A program made the position numbers and the translations under genes. Source: Novipirellula caenicola (GTDB taxonomy: Bacteria > Planctomycetota > Planctomycetia > Pirellulales > Pirellulaceae). Taken from it: a stretch of DNA of 64,000 bases. The stretch is from NCBI RefSeq assembly GCF_039545035.1, contig NZ_BAABRO010000010.1, forward strand, positions 186,001-250,000. The letters are read 5' to 3'. The stretch's first letter is position 1, and each line of letters starts with the position of its first letter. Below the pieces are notes generated by a model that saw nothing but the letters and a program-made list of their open reading frames with translations, was not told the DNA's origin and ran no database searches. Positions 47,000-56,540 of this stretch are shown here, in pieces.

Positions 47000-47572
47000 T
47001 TGGACGAAAGCACGACCGAATCGGAGACCAACCGCAACGACGCGGACCAAGGCGAAGCGTTTGTACGACTGTTGCTTGAACATGAACCTCAAGTCCGCTC
47101 GTTCTTGCGGGGGCTGTTACCATCCTGGAATGATGTGGACGAGGTTGTGCAGGAAGCGAGCCTAGTCGCTTGGCGAAAATTCTCGAGTTTTGAACAAGGC
47201 ACTGCGTTCGGTGGCTGGTTTCTAACCATCGCGAGATTCGAAGCGTTAAAACATCGCCGCCGAATTGCTCGCACGCCTCTCGTGTTCAGCGATGACATTT
47301 GGGAACGGTTGGCGGAAGAATCACCTCAGCACGTTGCCCAGCCGATCTATCGCCAGCACCTCGAAAACTGTCTCGCAAAAATGCCGCCCGACAAACGTGA
47401 CCTGTTGTTAAAGGTGCATTCGGCGGGCGTGGTGATTCGCGACGTCGCCGTTGAATCGGGTAAAAGCGAACAAGCGTTTTACAAAGTGATCCAGCGACTT
47501 CGTGCGAGCTTGGTCCAGTGCATCGCCAACGCGATGAAGACGGCGGAGGCAGTGCCACACCACCACTTGTAA
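47000..47572 (+). CDS. ECF-type RNA polymerase sigma factor
   Basis: A 190-residue sigma-70-family factor of the Rhodopirellula/Verrucomicrobium subgroup. Region 2 is FVRLLLEHEPQVRSFLRGLLPSWNDVDEVVQEASLVAWRKFSSFEQGTAFGGWFLTIARFEALKHRRR (about 21-90). Region 4 (CLAKMPPDKRDLLLKVHSAGVVIRDVAVESGKSEQAFYKVIQRLRASLVQCI) follows. The frame opens with TTG at 47000 after AGGGG. No anti-sigma gene is adjacent, which is usual for this subgroup. Its targets cannot be read from the window. Confidence 0.9.
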   Translation: MDESTTESETNRNDADQGEAFVRLLLEHEPQVRSFLRGLLPSWNDVDEVVQEASLVAWRKFSSFEQGTAFGGWFLTIARFEALKHRRRIARTPLVFSDDIWERLAEESPQHVAQPIYRQHLENCLAKMPPDKRDLLLKVHSAGVVIRDVAVESGKSEQAFYKVIQRLRASLVQCIANAMKTAEAVPHHHL

Positions 47573-48121
47573 CTATGATGTGGTTGACAATGTGGCTTTA
47601 GTCGCCCGCCAGTCAATCGCCGAGCTTCCGATTAAGAAGGACGGTTGCTCTTTTCAATATCGCCCGCAAGCTTGCCTCGTCGATGTGCCCCGCACGTTCG
47701 ATTCAGCGTGTTGCTAATTCGTCGATGATTGTAGTTTCCAGTACCAATAATCGACTCGATCTTAATCGTCCTCAGCTGCTGCGTTTCAATCCGGCGGTGA
47801 TTCAGGCGTCGAATCACTGGCATGCTCAGGAGCAAATCCCCAAAGCTCCGCCGTGTCGCCTTGCACTCAAAAACCCGAAGGTTCTTTCTCCAATCAATTC
47901 GTTGTCGACCGGCAATCCTCGTGCGACAATCTCGGCAGTTTTGAAGCTAACTTTGCCGCCGCGATCTGCTGTCGCCCAAACCACCATGTCACGGTGCCCA
48001 AACAAAGTCGAATTGGGAGCCCCCAACACAGACAGCAAAATGGCAATTTGACGAAAGCACCGGCAGTGCGGATCCGCCGTGGACATGCCCTCCCCTCGGG
48101 GGCGATGCGGTTGAAAACCGA
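47573..48121. other. Intergenic stretch without a supported gene
   Basis: 549 bases between the ECF sigma gene and the convergent end of the TPR gene. A minus-strand frame ending at 47826 has one protein-like patch (KVSFKTAEIVARGLPVDNEL) but no ribosome-binding site and no recognisable family. Nothing else is evident. Confidence 0.4.
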
Positions 48122-48937
48122 CTACTCGTTGACGCTGGTGTTAGCGTCGTCGCTGTGCAGGTGGGCCGCATAGACTCGCGCGATATCGCCCATGTAATGG
48201 TGCGGTGCATCTTTCGCAGCGCGGTCCAGCAGCTTGCGTGCACGCTCGATGTCGCCAGCGGCGTCGGCATAAAGCCCAAGATAAAAGTCGCCATAAAATG
48301 CGGCGTCTGCTCGCTCAGGGGTGCCGACTGCGGTCTCATTGACGCGGGCGTTGACAGCTTCGGTATCGCCGCTGGACAACATTTCCAAAATTTGCTGCAT
48401 CGGGACGCGTCGATCGCCGGGCGCCGGCAGAATCAATTTTTTCGCTTCGTCAAACGAATTGGCTTTGGCGACGCACAAAAAGTGCCACGCCGCATTTTCG
48501 ACATCGTTCGGATTGACGCTGCGGTGGGCCTCAAACTGTTTCGCTGCTTCCTGAAAATTCCCGGTGAAGTACAACGCGATCCCACGCTGCCAAAGCTCGG
48601 GCATCTGTTCGGGGGCAACACTGACGTACCGGTTGAACAATCGCGTGGCCCAATCGACTTTGCCGCTTCTTAGATAGATGTCCGCCGCCAAGCGAACAGC
48701 GCGAGCATCTTTGCTGTGTAGACGCACGATCGCATCGGCCGACTCGACCGCAAGATTGCGATTGCCCTCTTGCAAAGCTTTGAGTCCAGACGCCCGAAGC
48801 GACGAGATCGACATCGAATTGGCCTCTTGGCCAGGGCAAGCCAGCGAAAGACAGGTCACTTGCATTGCGAGCGATGCAGCCACGCCCAGCAAAAGCGAAG
48901 TGGATGGACGTTTTGAGACGAGACGACGCAATTGCAT
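48122..48937 (-). CDS. Exported TPR-like protein
   Basis: A 271-residue protein with a signal peptide (MQLRRLVSKRPSTSLLLGVA ... to about residue 37). About four or five tetratricopeptide-like helix pairs follow (SSLRASGLKALQEGNRNLAVESADAIVRLH; AVRLAADIYLRSGKVDWATRLFNRYVSV; ELWQRGIALYFTGNFQEAAKQFEAHR; DFYLGLYADAAGDIERARKLLDRAAKDAPHHYMGDIARVY). It is likely a periplasmic protein-interaction scaffold. I chose the ATG at 48937 for the signal peptide; a TTG at 48973 overlapping the upstream stop is an alternative. It is the last gene of the terpenoid-type operon. Confidence 0.75.
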   Translation of the reverse strand: MQLRRLVSKRPSTSLLLGVAASLAMQVTCLSLACPGQEANSMSISSLRASGLKALQEGNRNLAVESADAIVRLHSKDARAVRLAADIYLRSGKVDWATRLFNRYVSVAPEQMPELWQRGIALYFTGNFQEAAKQFEAHRSVNPNDVENAAWHFLCVAKANSFDEAKKLILPAPGDRRVPMQQILEMLSSGDTEAVNARVNETAVGTPERADAAFYGDFYLGLYADAAGDIERARKLLDRAAKDAPHHYMGDIARVYAAHLHSDDANTSVNE

Positions 48938-48969
48938 TTCCAAGGCCTCAGCAGAGAGAAGAAGGTGAA

Positions 48970-49563
48970 TCAATCAGCGGGAACCGGCGCGACGATTTCA
49001 AGTAGTTCGATCGCGGGATCGCCATCGCAATAGATTAATGCAGTCCTCCCAAAAAGGGTGTCCCCTTTTTCGACTTGCATGATAGAAGCCAGCGAGGGGC
49101 CTGCTTCCACTCGCCACAACCCGCACAATTGGACCTGACGAAGCACGTTGTGCTCGATCAATACACGGCCCAGTGGTGTCGTTTCACTCTCGATCCGGCT
49201 CCACACCGGTTCGCTCAACTGGTCGACGTTCAATCGGACGATACCGTATTGAACGATTTTCTTGTCATTTTGCGTGACCAAGGTGATTTCACGCGAATAC
49301 CAATTGTCGACTCGTTTGGTGCGATGCACGACGACATCGACCTTTTGCCCATGGAACGCCTCGACCGTGACGGTCATGTGTTTGTTGTGATCAAGCAATT
49401 GGTCAAACGGAGGCGGAACGACCACTAGCGATTCGAACGAGGCGAGTTCCGAGGAAAGGCGGCCTACCGAATCGCGATCCGCCTCTTCGGTCACCGAGTA
49501 GAACTGGCCAACGAGATGCTCGATTTCGATGCTAAGTTTTTTAGGCGACATCGAACCCTTCAT
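48970..49563 (-). CDS. Chorismate lyase-like protein (UbiC/DUF98 fold)
   Basis: A 197-residue protein of the chorismate pyruvate-lyase-like family (PF01947 type). Visible family blocks are LLDHNKHMTVTVEAFHGQKVDV (about 57-78), WYSREITLVTQNDKKIVQYGIVRLN (about 88-112) and ETTPLGRVLIEHNVLRQVQLCGLWRVE (about 127-153), where the Arg and Glu expected for substrate binding occur. Family members cleave chorismate to 4-hydroxybenzoate plus pyruvate, or act on related aromatic acids; which applies here is unknown. It overlaps the TPR gene's alternative start and follows the polyprenyl synthase by 89 bases. In this setting an aromatic product that receives a prenyl chain is an attractive guess. Confidence 0.8.
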   Translation of the reverse strand: MKGSMSPKKLSIEIEHLVGQFYSVTEEADRDSVGRLSSELASFESLVVVPPPFDQLLDHNKHMTVTVEAFHGQKVDVVVHRTKRVDNWYSREITLVTQNDKKIVQYGIVRLNVDQLSEPVWSRIESETTPLGRVLIEHNVLRQVQLCGLWRVEAGPSLASIMQVEKGDTLFGRTALIYCDGDPAIELLEIVAPVPAD

Positions 49564-49652
49564 GAATGCGTGCGTGGTGTGTAGTCAACATCGTGAGCGA
49601 GGATGGATCGCTGGCGGACGCTGTTAAAAGTGGTGTGACATTGCGAGCGACA

Positions 49653-51581
49653 TCAAACGACGGGTAGCGAGTTGACCGGTAGCGAGCTGAGCGCGACGAC
49701 GTTGGGTGTGGGGACTTCCGGACGTTCCAAGACGGTGTCGACCAAGAAGTACAGCAGTCGACGCAACGACTCGGGTTCGAGTTCGTCGGCAATCATTTCG
49801 GCGCGGGCTTGATGCTTGTCGACCAACTGCATCGCGGTGTCAAACACGCCTGCCGAGTGATACAACCGCGTGGCGATCGCCAGCCGTTCACTGTCGCTAT
49901 AGGCATCTGGATTTTCGACCAGATTGATCAACAGTTCTCGCTCGTCGCCTTGCAGCGATTCAAGTGCAAGCGCCCAAAGGATGGTCGGCCGTCCACCGAA
50001 CAAGTCGCCGCCGGCTGCGAGTTTGTTGTTTTCGTCGCCGGTCCAGTCGCCGATATCGTTCAGAATCTGGAAAGCCACGCCAAGGTTGCGAGAGAAATCG
50101 CGGATCGGCTTGCGATACGCTTCGGCGTCTCCGGCCAAGCGGATTCCGCTATACAAGGCCGCTTCAAATGCGGGAGACGTTTTCAGTGCATAGACCTTCA
50201 GCGCATCAAGCGGCGAGAGTTGTCGGCTCTTGGAATCTCGCCACAGCAGTTCGGCCCCCTGTCCTTCGGCCAATCGCGTGTGAGCTGTCGCCAACGCATC
50301 AAGGACATCAACGCGTGCTTCGGTCGAGATCGAATCATCGGCATCACGCCGACTGAGCAATCGATACCCCAGCCCGATCAAGTAATCGCCCACATTGATC
50401 GCCGTGGGCAAACCGAATCGCTGGTGCACGGCTGGTTGTCCATATCGAAACGCATCGTCGTCTTCGATATCGTCGTGGACCAAACTGGCTTTATGGAACG
50501 TTTCGATACTCATCGCGGCACGACGCACCGTCACCGGCAACGCGTCCACCGCCTCGGCTCCCTTTTCACTCGTACAATCGCCGCCGATCATTGCATCGTA
50601 AGCCGCCAACGTAATGAACGGCCGAGAATGTTTACCGCCGCGGGCTAGAAAGTCGTAGGCGATATGCTCGGTCGCGGCAATCGTGTCAAGCTTGGCAATC
50701 GAATCGGGCGTCACCGCGTTGGTTCCTAGCGGCGACTGATCACGCACGCGGGGTGCCAAATCGTTCATCGCATCGGGGGAAAACAACTCACTCGCAGCTC
50801 GCATCAAGTGAACGTAGCTTTTTGTTTGCTGAGTTGCCGGGACGTAGGGGGTACGAATCATCTGCTCGACCCAAGATTCGTCGACCTTGGTGTTGCGGCA
50901 ATCGCTGCTCAACAACGGCACCGCCATGCAAGGGATCCCTGCCAACAGGACTTTGTCGATCGCTTTTTCAAGCACATTCAAACAGGCGACGCCGACCACG
51001 GCATCGACGTAACCGCCAATGATGATTTTCAGCACCACGGGCGATCCTTCGGCAACCAACACTCGATATCCCATCTCTTCGGCGATCGAGCGGAAATCGG
51101 CGATACTGCACGCCCCGCACTCCTTGCAGTTCATCCCGAATTGATCGTATTCCGCCGGACACCCTTCGGCATGTTTCAAGCAGTGAGGCAGCAGGAACAA
51201 CCGACGCTCCGGTGGCACCGACGCCAATTGGTCTTTCCAAAACTCGCTGCTAATCATCACCATCATCCACCCCAAGTAGCCTTCGGGCAGATCGGCTTCT
51301 TCGAGGAACCGCCGAGCGATCTGTTCCATTTGGTCCTTGGTCAACGGGACCGAGCGGTCAATTCGATTGGCGACTTCGGCGCAGCGTGATCGCAAACTTT
51401 CGCGAAGTTCGAGCGTCGGTGGAACGTCTTTCAGGTGGCTCGTTTTGCGACGCGTTGGACGCGATGCCGATTCGGCACCATTGTTCGCGGCATCACTATT
51501 CTCGGCGTGATTCTCTGCGGAGGTGGCCGTTTTATTTGAAGTGGTTGCGGTCGACAAACCAGATTCCTTAGGTGGGATCAT
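49653..51581 (-). CDS. DUF116 - polyprenyl diphosphate synthase fusion
   Basis: A 642-residue fusion. Residues about 1-75 are low-complexity. Residues about 80-280 are DUF116 with its Cys pattern (CLKHAEGC ... GMNCKECGAC). Residues about 310-620 are a trans-polyprenyl synthase: GGKHSRPFITLAAYD, first Asp-rich motif in LVHDDIEDDD, then RYGQPAVHQRFG and the second motif altered to FQILNDIGDWTGD. It should join isoprene units into a prenyl diphosphate; chain length is not predictable. I chose the ATG at 51581, since the longer frame overlaps the cyclase. It lies 34 bases behind the cyclase gene, which suggests that it feeds it. Confidence 0.9.
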   Translation of the reverse strand: MIPPKESGLSTATTSNKTATSAENHAENSDAANNGAESASRPTRRKTSHLKDVPPTLELRESLRSRCAEVANRIDRSVPLTKDQMEQIARRFLEEADLPEGYLGWMMVMISSEFWKDQLASVPPERRLFLLPHCLKHAEGCPAEYDQFGMNCKECGACSIADFRSIAEEMGYRVLVAEGSPVVLKIIIGGYVDAVVGVACLNVLEKAIDKVLLAGIPCMAVPLLSSDCRNTKVDESWVEQMIRTPYVPATQQTKSYVHLMRAASELFSPDAMNDLAPRVRDQSPLGTNAVTPDSIAKLDTIAATEHIAYDFLARGGKHSRPFITLAAYDAMIGGDCTSEKGAEAVDALPVTVRRAAMSIETFHKASLVHDDIEDDDAFRYGQPAVHQRFGLPTAINVGDYLIGLGYRLLSRRDADDSISTEARVDVLDALATAHTRLAEGQGAELLWRDSKSRQLSPLDALKVYALKTSPAFEAALYSGIRLAGDAEAYRKPIRDFSRNLGVAFQILNDIGDWTGDENNKLAAGGDLFGGRPTILWALALESLQGDERELLINLVENPDAYSDSERLAIATRLYHSAGVFDTAMQLVDKHQARAEMIADELEPESLRRLLYFLVDTVLERPEVPTPNVVALSSLPVNSLPVV

Positions 51582-51615
51582 CAAGGGATGGAGCCGATGG
51601 GATCTCTTGCCAACT

Positions 51616-53535
51616 TTAATCCAATTCGGATCGCAGGAAGCTTGATAACGCAGCGACCGTGAACACGTGTGGATAAAGTTTTTCGTGGTACCAAAGTTTG
51701 GCAAAATAAAATCCAATCGGCCAAGGCACACGATGACGTCCATCGTGGACACTTTGCAGTAGGAATTCAACGCCACGGATTATAACTTGTTTCGGGTCGT
51801 TCTTCCCAGCACTCAGGCCGGTTTGAGCCAACTCGGTGGAATCCTTTGGCATTTTTCCTTGATCATTCGTGCTAAGACGTCCATTTTTACCAAAAATTGC
51901 CGTCAACGCTTCGATCGCGACCGCCGTTTCTTCGACACTGCTGGTCAATCCCTCGGCCGCCCGGATCCCCGCATCACGAATTTGGTCGCGGTTCATCCAG
52001 GGTAAAATGGACGCGCCCCCGCCCCATCCGCCATCGGGGTTCTGGCTATCACAGAGGTAGCTGCCCCCCCGGCGAACGGCTTCGTCACTCAAAAATCCAG
52101 CCGCCCCCGCCAACAACACCCGCGACGTGCCATAAACCGGATTGTCTTCGTCCGGGCGATCTTGGTTGCCAAACCAAAGCGGTAGCCAACTTCCGTCATC
52201 CGCTTGGCTGCGTGTCAAGAATCGTTCGGCGCGATCTTTGGTTGTGGAACTCACCCCATCGATACCGAACGCCCGAAGCGAGTGGGCGGTCAAATCGGTA
52301 CTGCTGCGATCAAACGGCAATTTTCCCCAGCCGCGGCAAAATGTCGGCCAACCACCATCACGGTTCTGCAAATCAATCAGCCATTGCCGAGCATCCTGGA
52401 TCGCGTCGTCCATCCGAGCGGCCTGTGCGGGCGAAGCATGACGCCGCATCTGTTTCACTGCCAACACGGCCGCGGGAGTATCATCGCCGTCGGGAACGGC
52501 GCCTGACAAATCGGTCCATCCCCAGCCGCCAGGTTGAGCACCGGTAAACGGGTGACGTCGCCGATGTTGACACCCGAGATGCCAATCGACCAACGATGGC
52601 GAGAACCACGAACCGTCGTCTTCGGGGTCGCCGGCCAAGGCCGAGACCGCTAGCGACGTGATCCAGGTCGCCAAATTGGTATCGATCGGCCAGCTGCCAT
52701 CTGCGTTCATTGACTGATGCAGAAAACGAATCGCGTCGCGGCTGACATCACAATCGCCTCGCCCGGTCGCAGCAAGACTCATCAAAACAAAGGATGTCAG
52801 CGGCGTCGCTTCCAAATAACCACCGCTGTCGGGTTGCATACGCCGGAGTACCTGCATCGAACGGTTGATCGACGCGGCACGAACCATCCGAAGTGGCAGC
52901 CACGTTTTTGAGCCATGAAAGTGTCGTGCCTGTCCGATCGCAACGAGTGCTGGAATCGCATAGCTGACCACCGGCATCTGCAGGACGCGGTACATCGACT
53001 GCGGAAATACTGCCGCCTCGAACGGCAAACGGGGAACGTCGTCCCACGAAACCAGACCCGCAATCGCCATGTTCGCTAAAATCGGAACGACAAACGTTTT
53101 GTCTTTGCCGTAGCGTCGACGTAGCCCCTCGATCTGTCCTTCGGATTTAATGTAGGACTTCAGCGCCGCAAGTTGGTCCGAATCGAGCCCCACCGATTTG
53201 CTTTGCGTCGCTAGCGTCGACGCGGCCAAAACCAGATAGCTGGTCGCAATATTGGAATGGCTGCGATCGGTGTCACCGAATCCGCCGTCGGCGTTTTGCT
53301 GCTGCCCGAGGTACTGCATCCCGCACACGATCTGGTCTTCGATCGCAGATGCATTGGCAATTCCGGTCGGAGCATGAATCAGGGTTGCCGACAACGCGCT
53401 AACCGCCGTCGCGGTGCTCAACGCGGAAGCCGACAGTTCACCGACCCAGTGTCCGTCGGCGGTTCGCTGCTCTAAAAGCTCGCTGCGCAGTTGGTCCAGC
53501 GTGTTGCGGACACGTTGGCGAAGATTCGATTCCAT
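51616..53535 (-). CDS. Squalene-hopene-cyclase-like class II terpene cyclase
   Basis: A 639-residue protein with the double alpha-barrel of triterpene cyclases. The catalytic DxDDT motif is present as VPDGDDTPAAVLAV (about 352-365). QW-type repeats are visible: QNADGGFGDTDRSHSN, DGSWPIDTNLATW, DGGWPTFCRGWGKLPFDRSSTDLTAHSLRAFG, DGSWLPLWFGNQ and NPDGGWGGG...SSVEETAVAIEAL. It could cyclise squalene to a hopanoid or a linear polyprenyl product of the neighbouring synthase. No squalene synthase (hpnCDE) is nearby. The ATG at 53535 is chosen because the conserved N-terminal helix starts there. It is in the middle of a six-gene minus-strand operon. Confidence 0.88.
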   Translation of the reverse strand: MESNLRQRVRNTLDQLRSELLEQRTADGHWVGELSASALSTATAVSALSATLIHAPTGIANASAIEDQIVCGMQYLGQQQNADGGFGDTDRSHSNIATSYLVLAASTLATQSKSVGLDSDQLAALKSYIKSEGQIEGLRRRYGKDKTFVVPILANMAIAGLVSWDDVPRLPFEAAVFPQSMYRVLQMPVVSYAIPALVAIGQARHFHGSKTWLPLRMVRAASINRSMQVLRRMQPDSGGYLEATPLTSFVLMSLAATGRGDCDVSRDAIRFLHQSMNADGSWPIDTNLATWITSLAVSALAGDPEDDGSWFSPSLVDWHLGCQHRRRHPFTGAQPGGWGWTDLSGAVPDGDDTPAAVLAVKQMRRHASPAQAARMDDAIQDARQWLIDLQNRDGGWPTFCRGWGKLPFDRSSTDLTAHSLRAFGIDGVSSTTKDRAERFLTRSQADDGSWLPLWFGNQDRPDEDNPVYGTSRVLLAGAAGFLSDEAVRRGGSYLCDSQNPDGGWGGGASILPWMNRDQIRDAGIRAAEGLTSSVEETAVAIEALTAIFGKNGRLSTNDQGKMPKDSTELAQTGLSAGKNDPKQVIIRGVEFLLQSVHDGRHRVPWPIGFYFAKLWYHEKLYPHVFTVAALSSFLRSELD

Positions 53536-53601
53536 GAAGCTTGTCGGTGGGCGTGAACAGGAGGGTGCAGGGAACCGCATCCTACACGCTAGTGGCGATT
53601 T

Positions 53602-55017
53602 TTACTGCGCCACTGCGCCGGACGGTGCTACCGAAACAACGGAAAAGTTGTCTAGCGGCATAGGTCGCTCGACGCGGCGGGTGACCACGCCACGTTCATA
53701 GAGTGTGACCGCCAATCCGGCCGCAAAAAACAGGAACATATTGACCATCGGGATGATCGTGACGTCTTGGAACATGCCGTTACAGAAATAGGCGGCAAAC
53801 ACCCCCAACCACAACAATCCCCCACAACGTATGGCGACCGAATGGCCTTCGTTGCGTGCCAGATTCCAAGCCATGCTGGTGATCGAAATCAACATCACGG
53901 ACAGCATCGACAAACCAATTAACCCCGAGTCGACTAGCATCGCCAAGAACACGTTGTGCTGGGCATACGGCCGCGCGTCCTCCAGTGGCATGTCGTAACT
54001 GCGAATGCTGTGGTACTTGCCCGAGTGCGCAAAGTAGTGCCCAAAACCATGACCAGTGATCGGCCGATCTTTAAACATTTCCCAAGCGACCACCGCCAGC
54101 AAGGGACGCAGTTGAATCGATTTTTCGGCATCGGCGGACGTTAGGTTTTTGTCACGTTTCATTCGTAGCAATTGGTCCTTTAACCCCAGCACTCCTGCGC
54201 CGCCAATCAGCACCGCCGTGGCGAGTCCGAGGACACGAACCCAACGTGGCGAAAAGATCAGCGCAACCACCGCAATCGTGGCGATCGCTCCCATCCACGC
54301 ACTTCGTGTTAATGTGCAATAGACGCCTAAAACCAACAGCATGCACAGCAGCAGATAGAAAACTCGCATGCGAAACGTCGACCGGATCACACCCAGCACA
54401 GCAATCGCCAACGCGCCGCACATCACAATCCCGTTGCCAGAGGGATTAAGCAGCGGACCACGACCGCGGCCGAAAAATTCCCAATTAGTGGGATCAACGA
54501 TGTAAGTTGGAAAAACAAGGGCATGCAGCCCCGAGACTTCAAAGAGCGCCATGACCGCCAGATAACAACCGAGCGTCAATAGCACTCGATAGGCCCACTG
54601 TAGATCAGACTCTTTGACCTCACTAATGCGAGCGATCACATACAACCCAAGTGGCATCGCGATGCAGAACAACCACTTGGCAATCGGCGGCGGTTCGTTT
54701 GCCGGATTGGCTCCGCCGATCATCACGCTGACCAACAACCACACCGTGATTGCAGCGACGGCCGCGTCGACGCGGTTGAGCTGTGGAATTCGAAGCTCGC
54801 CCATCCGCCACTGAATGGCCACCAACCCAAACATTGCGATCCACAACAATCGATCCAGGCTAAGTTGAATGGGGCCATTGATCGCAAAAAACGATGGTCC
54901 TAATACCGTGCCGATCACCAGCACGAGGGTCGCCATTTGAAACGTCCGCCCCGCATGAATCAGGGGAATCAACCAAACGATCGCTGCAAGTGCGAATAAG
55001 ACAACGAGAAGCATCAT
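53602..55017 (-). CDS. O-antigen ligase / polymerase-like membrane protein
   Basis: A 471-residue integral membrane protein with about eleven hydrophobic segments and a large periplasmic loop with the Wzy_C/O-antigen-ligase motif GHGFGHYFAHSGKYHS...HNVFLAMLVDSGLIGL (about 324-365). Members transfer or polymerise lipid-linked glycans at the outer face of the inner membrane. It starts 14 bases after the acyltransferase stop and ends 66 bases before the cyclase start, so it belongs to the same minus-strand operon. Its partner lipid is unknown. Confidence 0.87.
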   Translation of the reverse strand: MMLLVVLFALAAIVWLIPLIHAGRTFQMATLVLVIGTVLGPSFFAINGPIQLSLDRLLWIAMFGLVAIQWRMGELRIPQLNRVDAAVAAITVWLLVSVMIGGANPANEPPPIAKWLFCIAMPLGLYVIARISEVKESDLQWAYRVLLTLGCYLAVMALFEVSGLHALVFPTYIVDPTNWEFFGRGRGPLLNPSGNGIVMCGALAIAVLGVIRSTFRMRVFYLLLCMLLVLGVYCTLTRSAWMGAIATIAVVALIFSPRWVRVLGLATAVLIGGAGVLGLKDQLLRMKRDKNLTSADAEKSIQLRPLLAVVAWEMFKDRPITGHGFGHYFAHSGKYHSIRSYDMPLEDARPYAQHNVFLAMLVDSGLIGLSMLSVMLISITSMAWNLARNEGHSVAIRCGGLLWLGVFAAYFCNGMFQDVTIIPMVNMFLFFAAGLAVTLYERGVVTRRVERPMPLDNFSVVSVAPSGAVAQ

Positions 55018-55031
55018 GATAAAGGATTGCC

Positions 55032-56183
55032 TTAGCGAGTCGTTGCGGCCGAGGAGGAGGGATCCACAGAATAGACCGGGCGTCGGACCTCAGCTCCGGT
55101 AAGCTTGATCGCCGAATCGGGAGTCCTACCGCCTGTCACCAACGCGATCACACGTGGAGTGAAACGATTCATCAGCATGGCGGCGGCGAAACAACCGGCC
55201 GTCACCCCCGGGGCAAGTACCCAGAACCAAACTCCTTTGTCCAACATTGTTCCTATGATCCGTTCCAACACCGCACGCAGCGGAAACTCGTGTATCAAAT
55301 AAACAAAAAACGCCGCGCCCGACAATCGAACCAACGCAGGGTGGCGAAGTTTCCATGCGACCATCCAAATCGAGAAACAGCCGCAGAGGATCGACGCCTT
55401 ATGAAGCAGTAAACTTTCGACGCTGTAGTCGGTGGTGTACCAACAATCAAAATCAGGTCGCAGCATGATGCGAGCGATGATCAAGTCGATCCAAACGATG
55501 ACGAAACCTAGCACCGTTGGTGTGCTCAGTCGACCGAGCCGATCGAGTGCCTCGCTGTGTTGATTCGCTTCACAGCCAACGCAAAAGAAGAACAGCGTTT
55601 CGGTATGTAACAGGTACCATCCATGGACGAGCGGAAACGGCTGATAATGACTCAGCCACAGCAACCCGACTCCCCACAGTCCTGCAGAGGAAGGCAGGCG
55701 AACGATTTGGCGGATCACCGGTGCCGCAATGATCAGCACCATCAAATCGCGTAAAAACCACAATTGTTCGGCTGGCGGCCGTAGCAGCCACGTAGCCAGC
55801 AGATTCAAGGTCGACATTTCGCCGATGGACTTGCCATCCGCAAGCCGCGAGACCAGCCAAATGGCGGTGGCGAAGCCGCCAAACACCAAATAAGGCAGCA
55901 GTACACTGCGACAGCGCTGACGAATTTTTCGTAGGTAACATCCGAGCGACCCGTCATCGCTGCGAAAATAAAAGAATCCGGCAGCAAACGCAAACATCGG
56001 AACTGCAAACCGAGCAACACCCCCAATTAAAAATTCTTGGACGAGCTGATTGGTCGAAGCCGCTTCCAGCGATGCGGAAATGGGTGCCGCTGACTGATAA
56101 TGGATTGCTACAACGAAGACCGTCGCCAATAAGGCAACGACTTGATATGTCTGTTTGGTTTCGGCGGACAGCTCGGTTCGCAC
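55032..56183 (-). CDS. Membrane acyltransferase (OafA/acyltransferase 3 type)
   Basis: A 383-residue protein with about ten membrane helices. Although the usual acyltransferase-3 N-terminal motif is diverged (ALLATVFVVAIHYQSA with the conserved His in the first helix), the R-rich loop (FRSDDGSLGCYLRKIRQR), the FLRDL block and the SGAAFFVYLIHEFPLRAVLERI C-terminal block are typical. Such enzymes O-acylate sugars or lipids using acyl-CoA. It is the first gene of the minus-strand operon, directly upstream of the O-antigen-ligase-like gene; Rex lies 360 bases further up. Confidence 0.82.
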   Translation of the reverse strand: MRTELSAETKQTYQVVALLATVFVVAIHYQSAAPISASLEAASTNQLVQEFLIGGVARFAVPMFAFAAGFFYFRSDDGSLGCYLRKIRQRCRSVLLPYLVFGGFATAIWLVSRLADGKSIGEMSTLNLLATWLLRPPAEQLWFLRDLMVLIIAAPVIRQIVRLPSSAGLWGVGLLWLSHYQPFPLVHGWYLLHTETLFFFCVGCEANQHSEALDRLGRLSTPTVLGFVIVWIDLIIARIMLRPDFDCWYTTDYSVESLLLHKASILCGCFSIWMVAWKLRHPALVRLSGAAFFVYLIHEFPLRAVLERIIGTMLDKGVWFWVLAPGVTAGCFAAAMLMNRFTPRVIALVTGGRTPDSAIKLTGAEVRRPVYSVDPSSSAATTR

Positions 56184-56349
56184 GTTTCAGGTTCCGGTCG
56201 TAACAGTTTCATCGATTGCAGGGCTGTGATTCATGCGAAGCACGCCATCATCGATGGTGCACTCACACGCACGCTCGCTGAAACATAGTTTACGGTTGAT
56301 CGCAAACCAGAATTTCTCGGCACAGAGCCCGAGATTTGTGATCGCGCGG

Positions 56350-56446
56350 AATCACGTGGTGAACGGTTTGTTGATTTAAAGAGCCGCGACGCGTCAGCGG
56401 CCGGGTCCCACGCACGCCCCGGTGCCTCGCGGCCCACGGCTCACCG
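56350..56446. repeat. Second copy of the dispersed GC-rich repeat
   Basis: The inverse strand reads GAGCCGTGGGCCG...GCACCG...GCGTGGGACCCGGCCG...GACGCGTCGCGGCTC then TTTAAATCAACAAACC. It aligns with 34979-35057 over about 80 bases with scattered changes. It occupies most of the gap between the acyltransferase and Rex genes. Confidence 0.7.
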
Positions 56447-56540
56447 TTTCGAGTTGCGTTTGGACTAAATCAGCAGCCCGCGACCAGGTTTCGCTACATA
56501 GTAGATTGAGTTCGAGCAGAGCAGTACAAGAACGTCCTTG

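Noticed and set aside
47826-48086. 86-residue minus-strand frame
   Set aside because: One patch looks protein-like, but there is no start signal or known family; mentioned only in the intergenic note.
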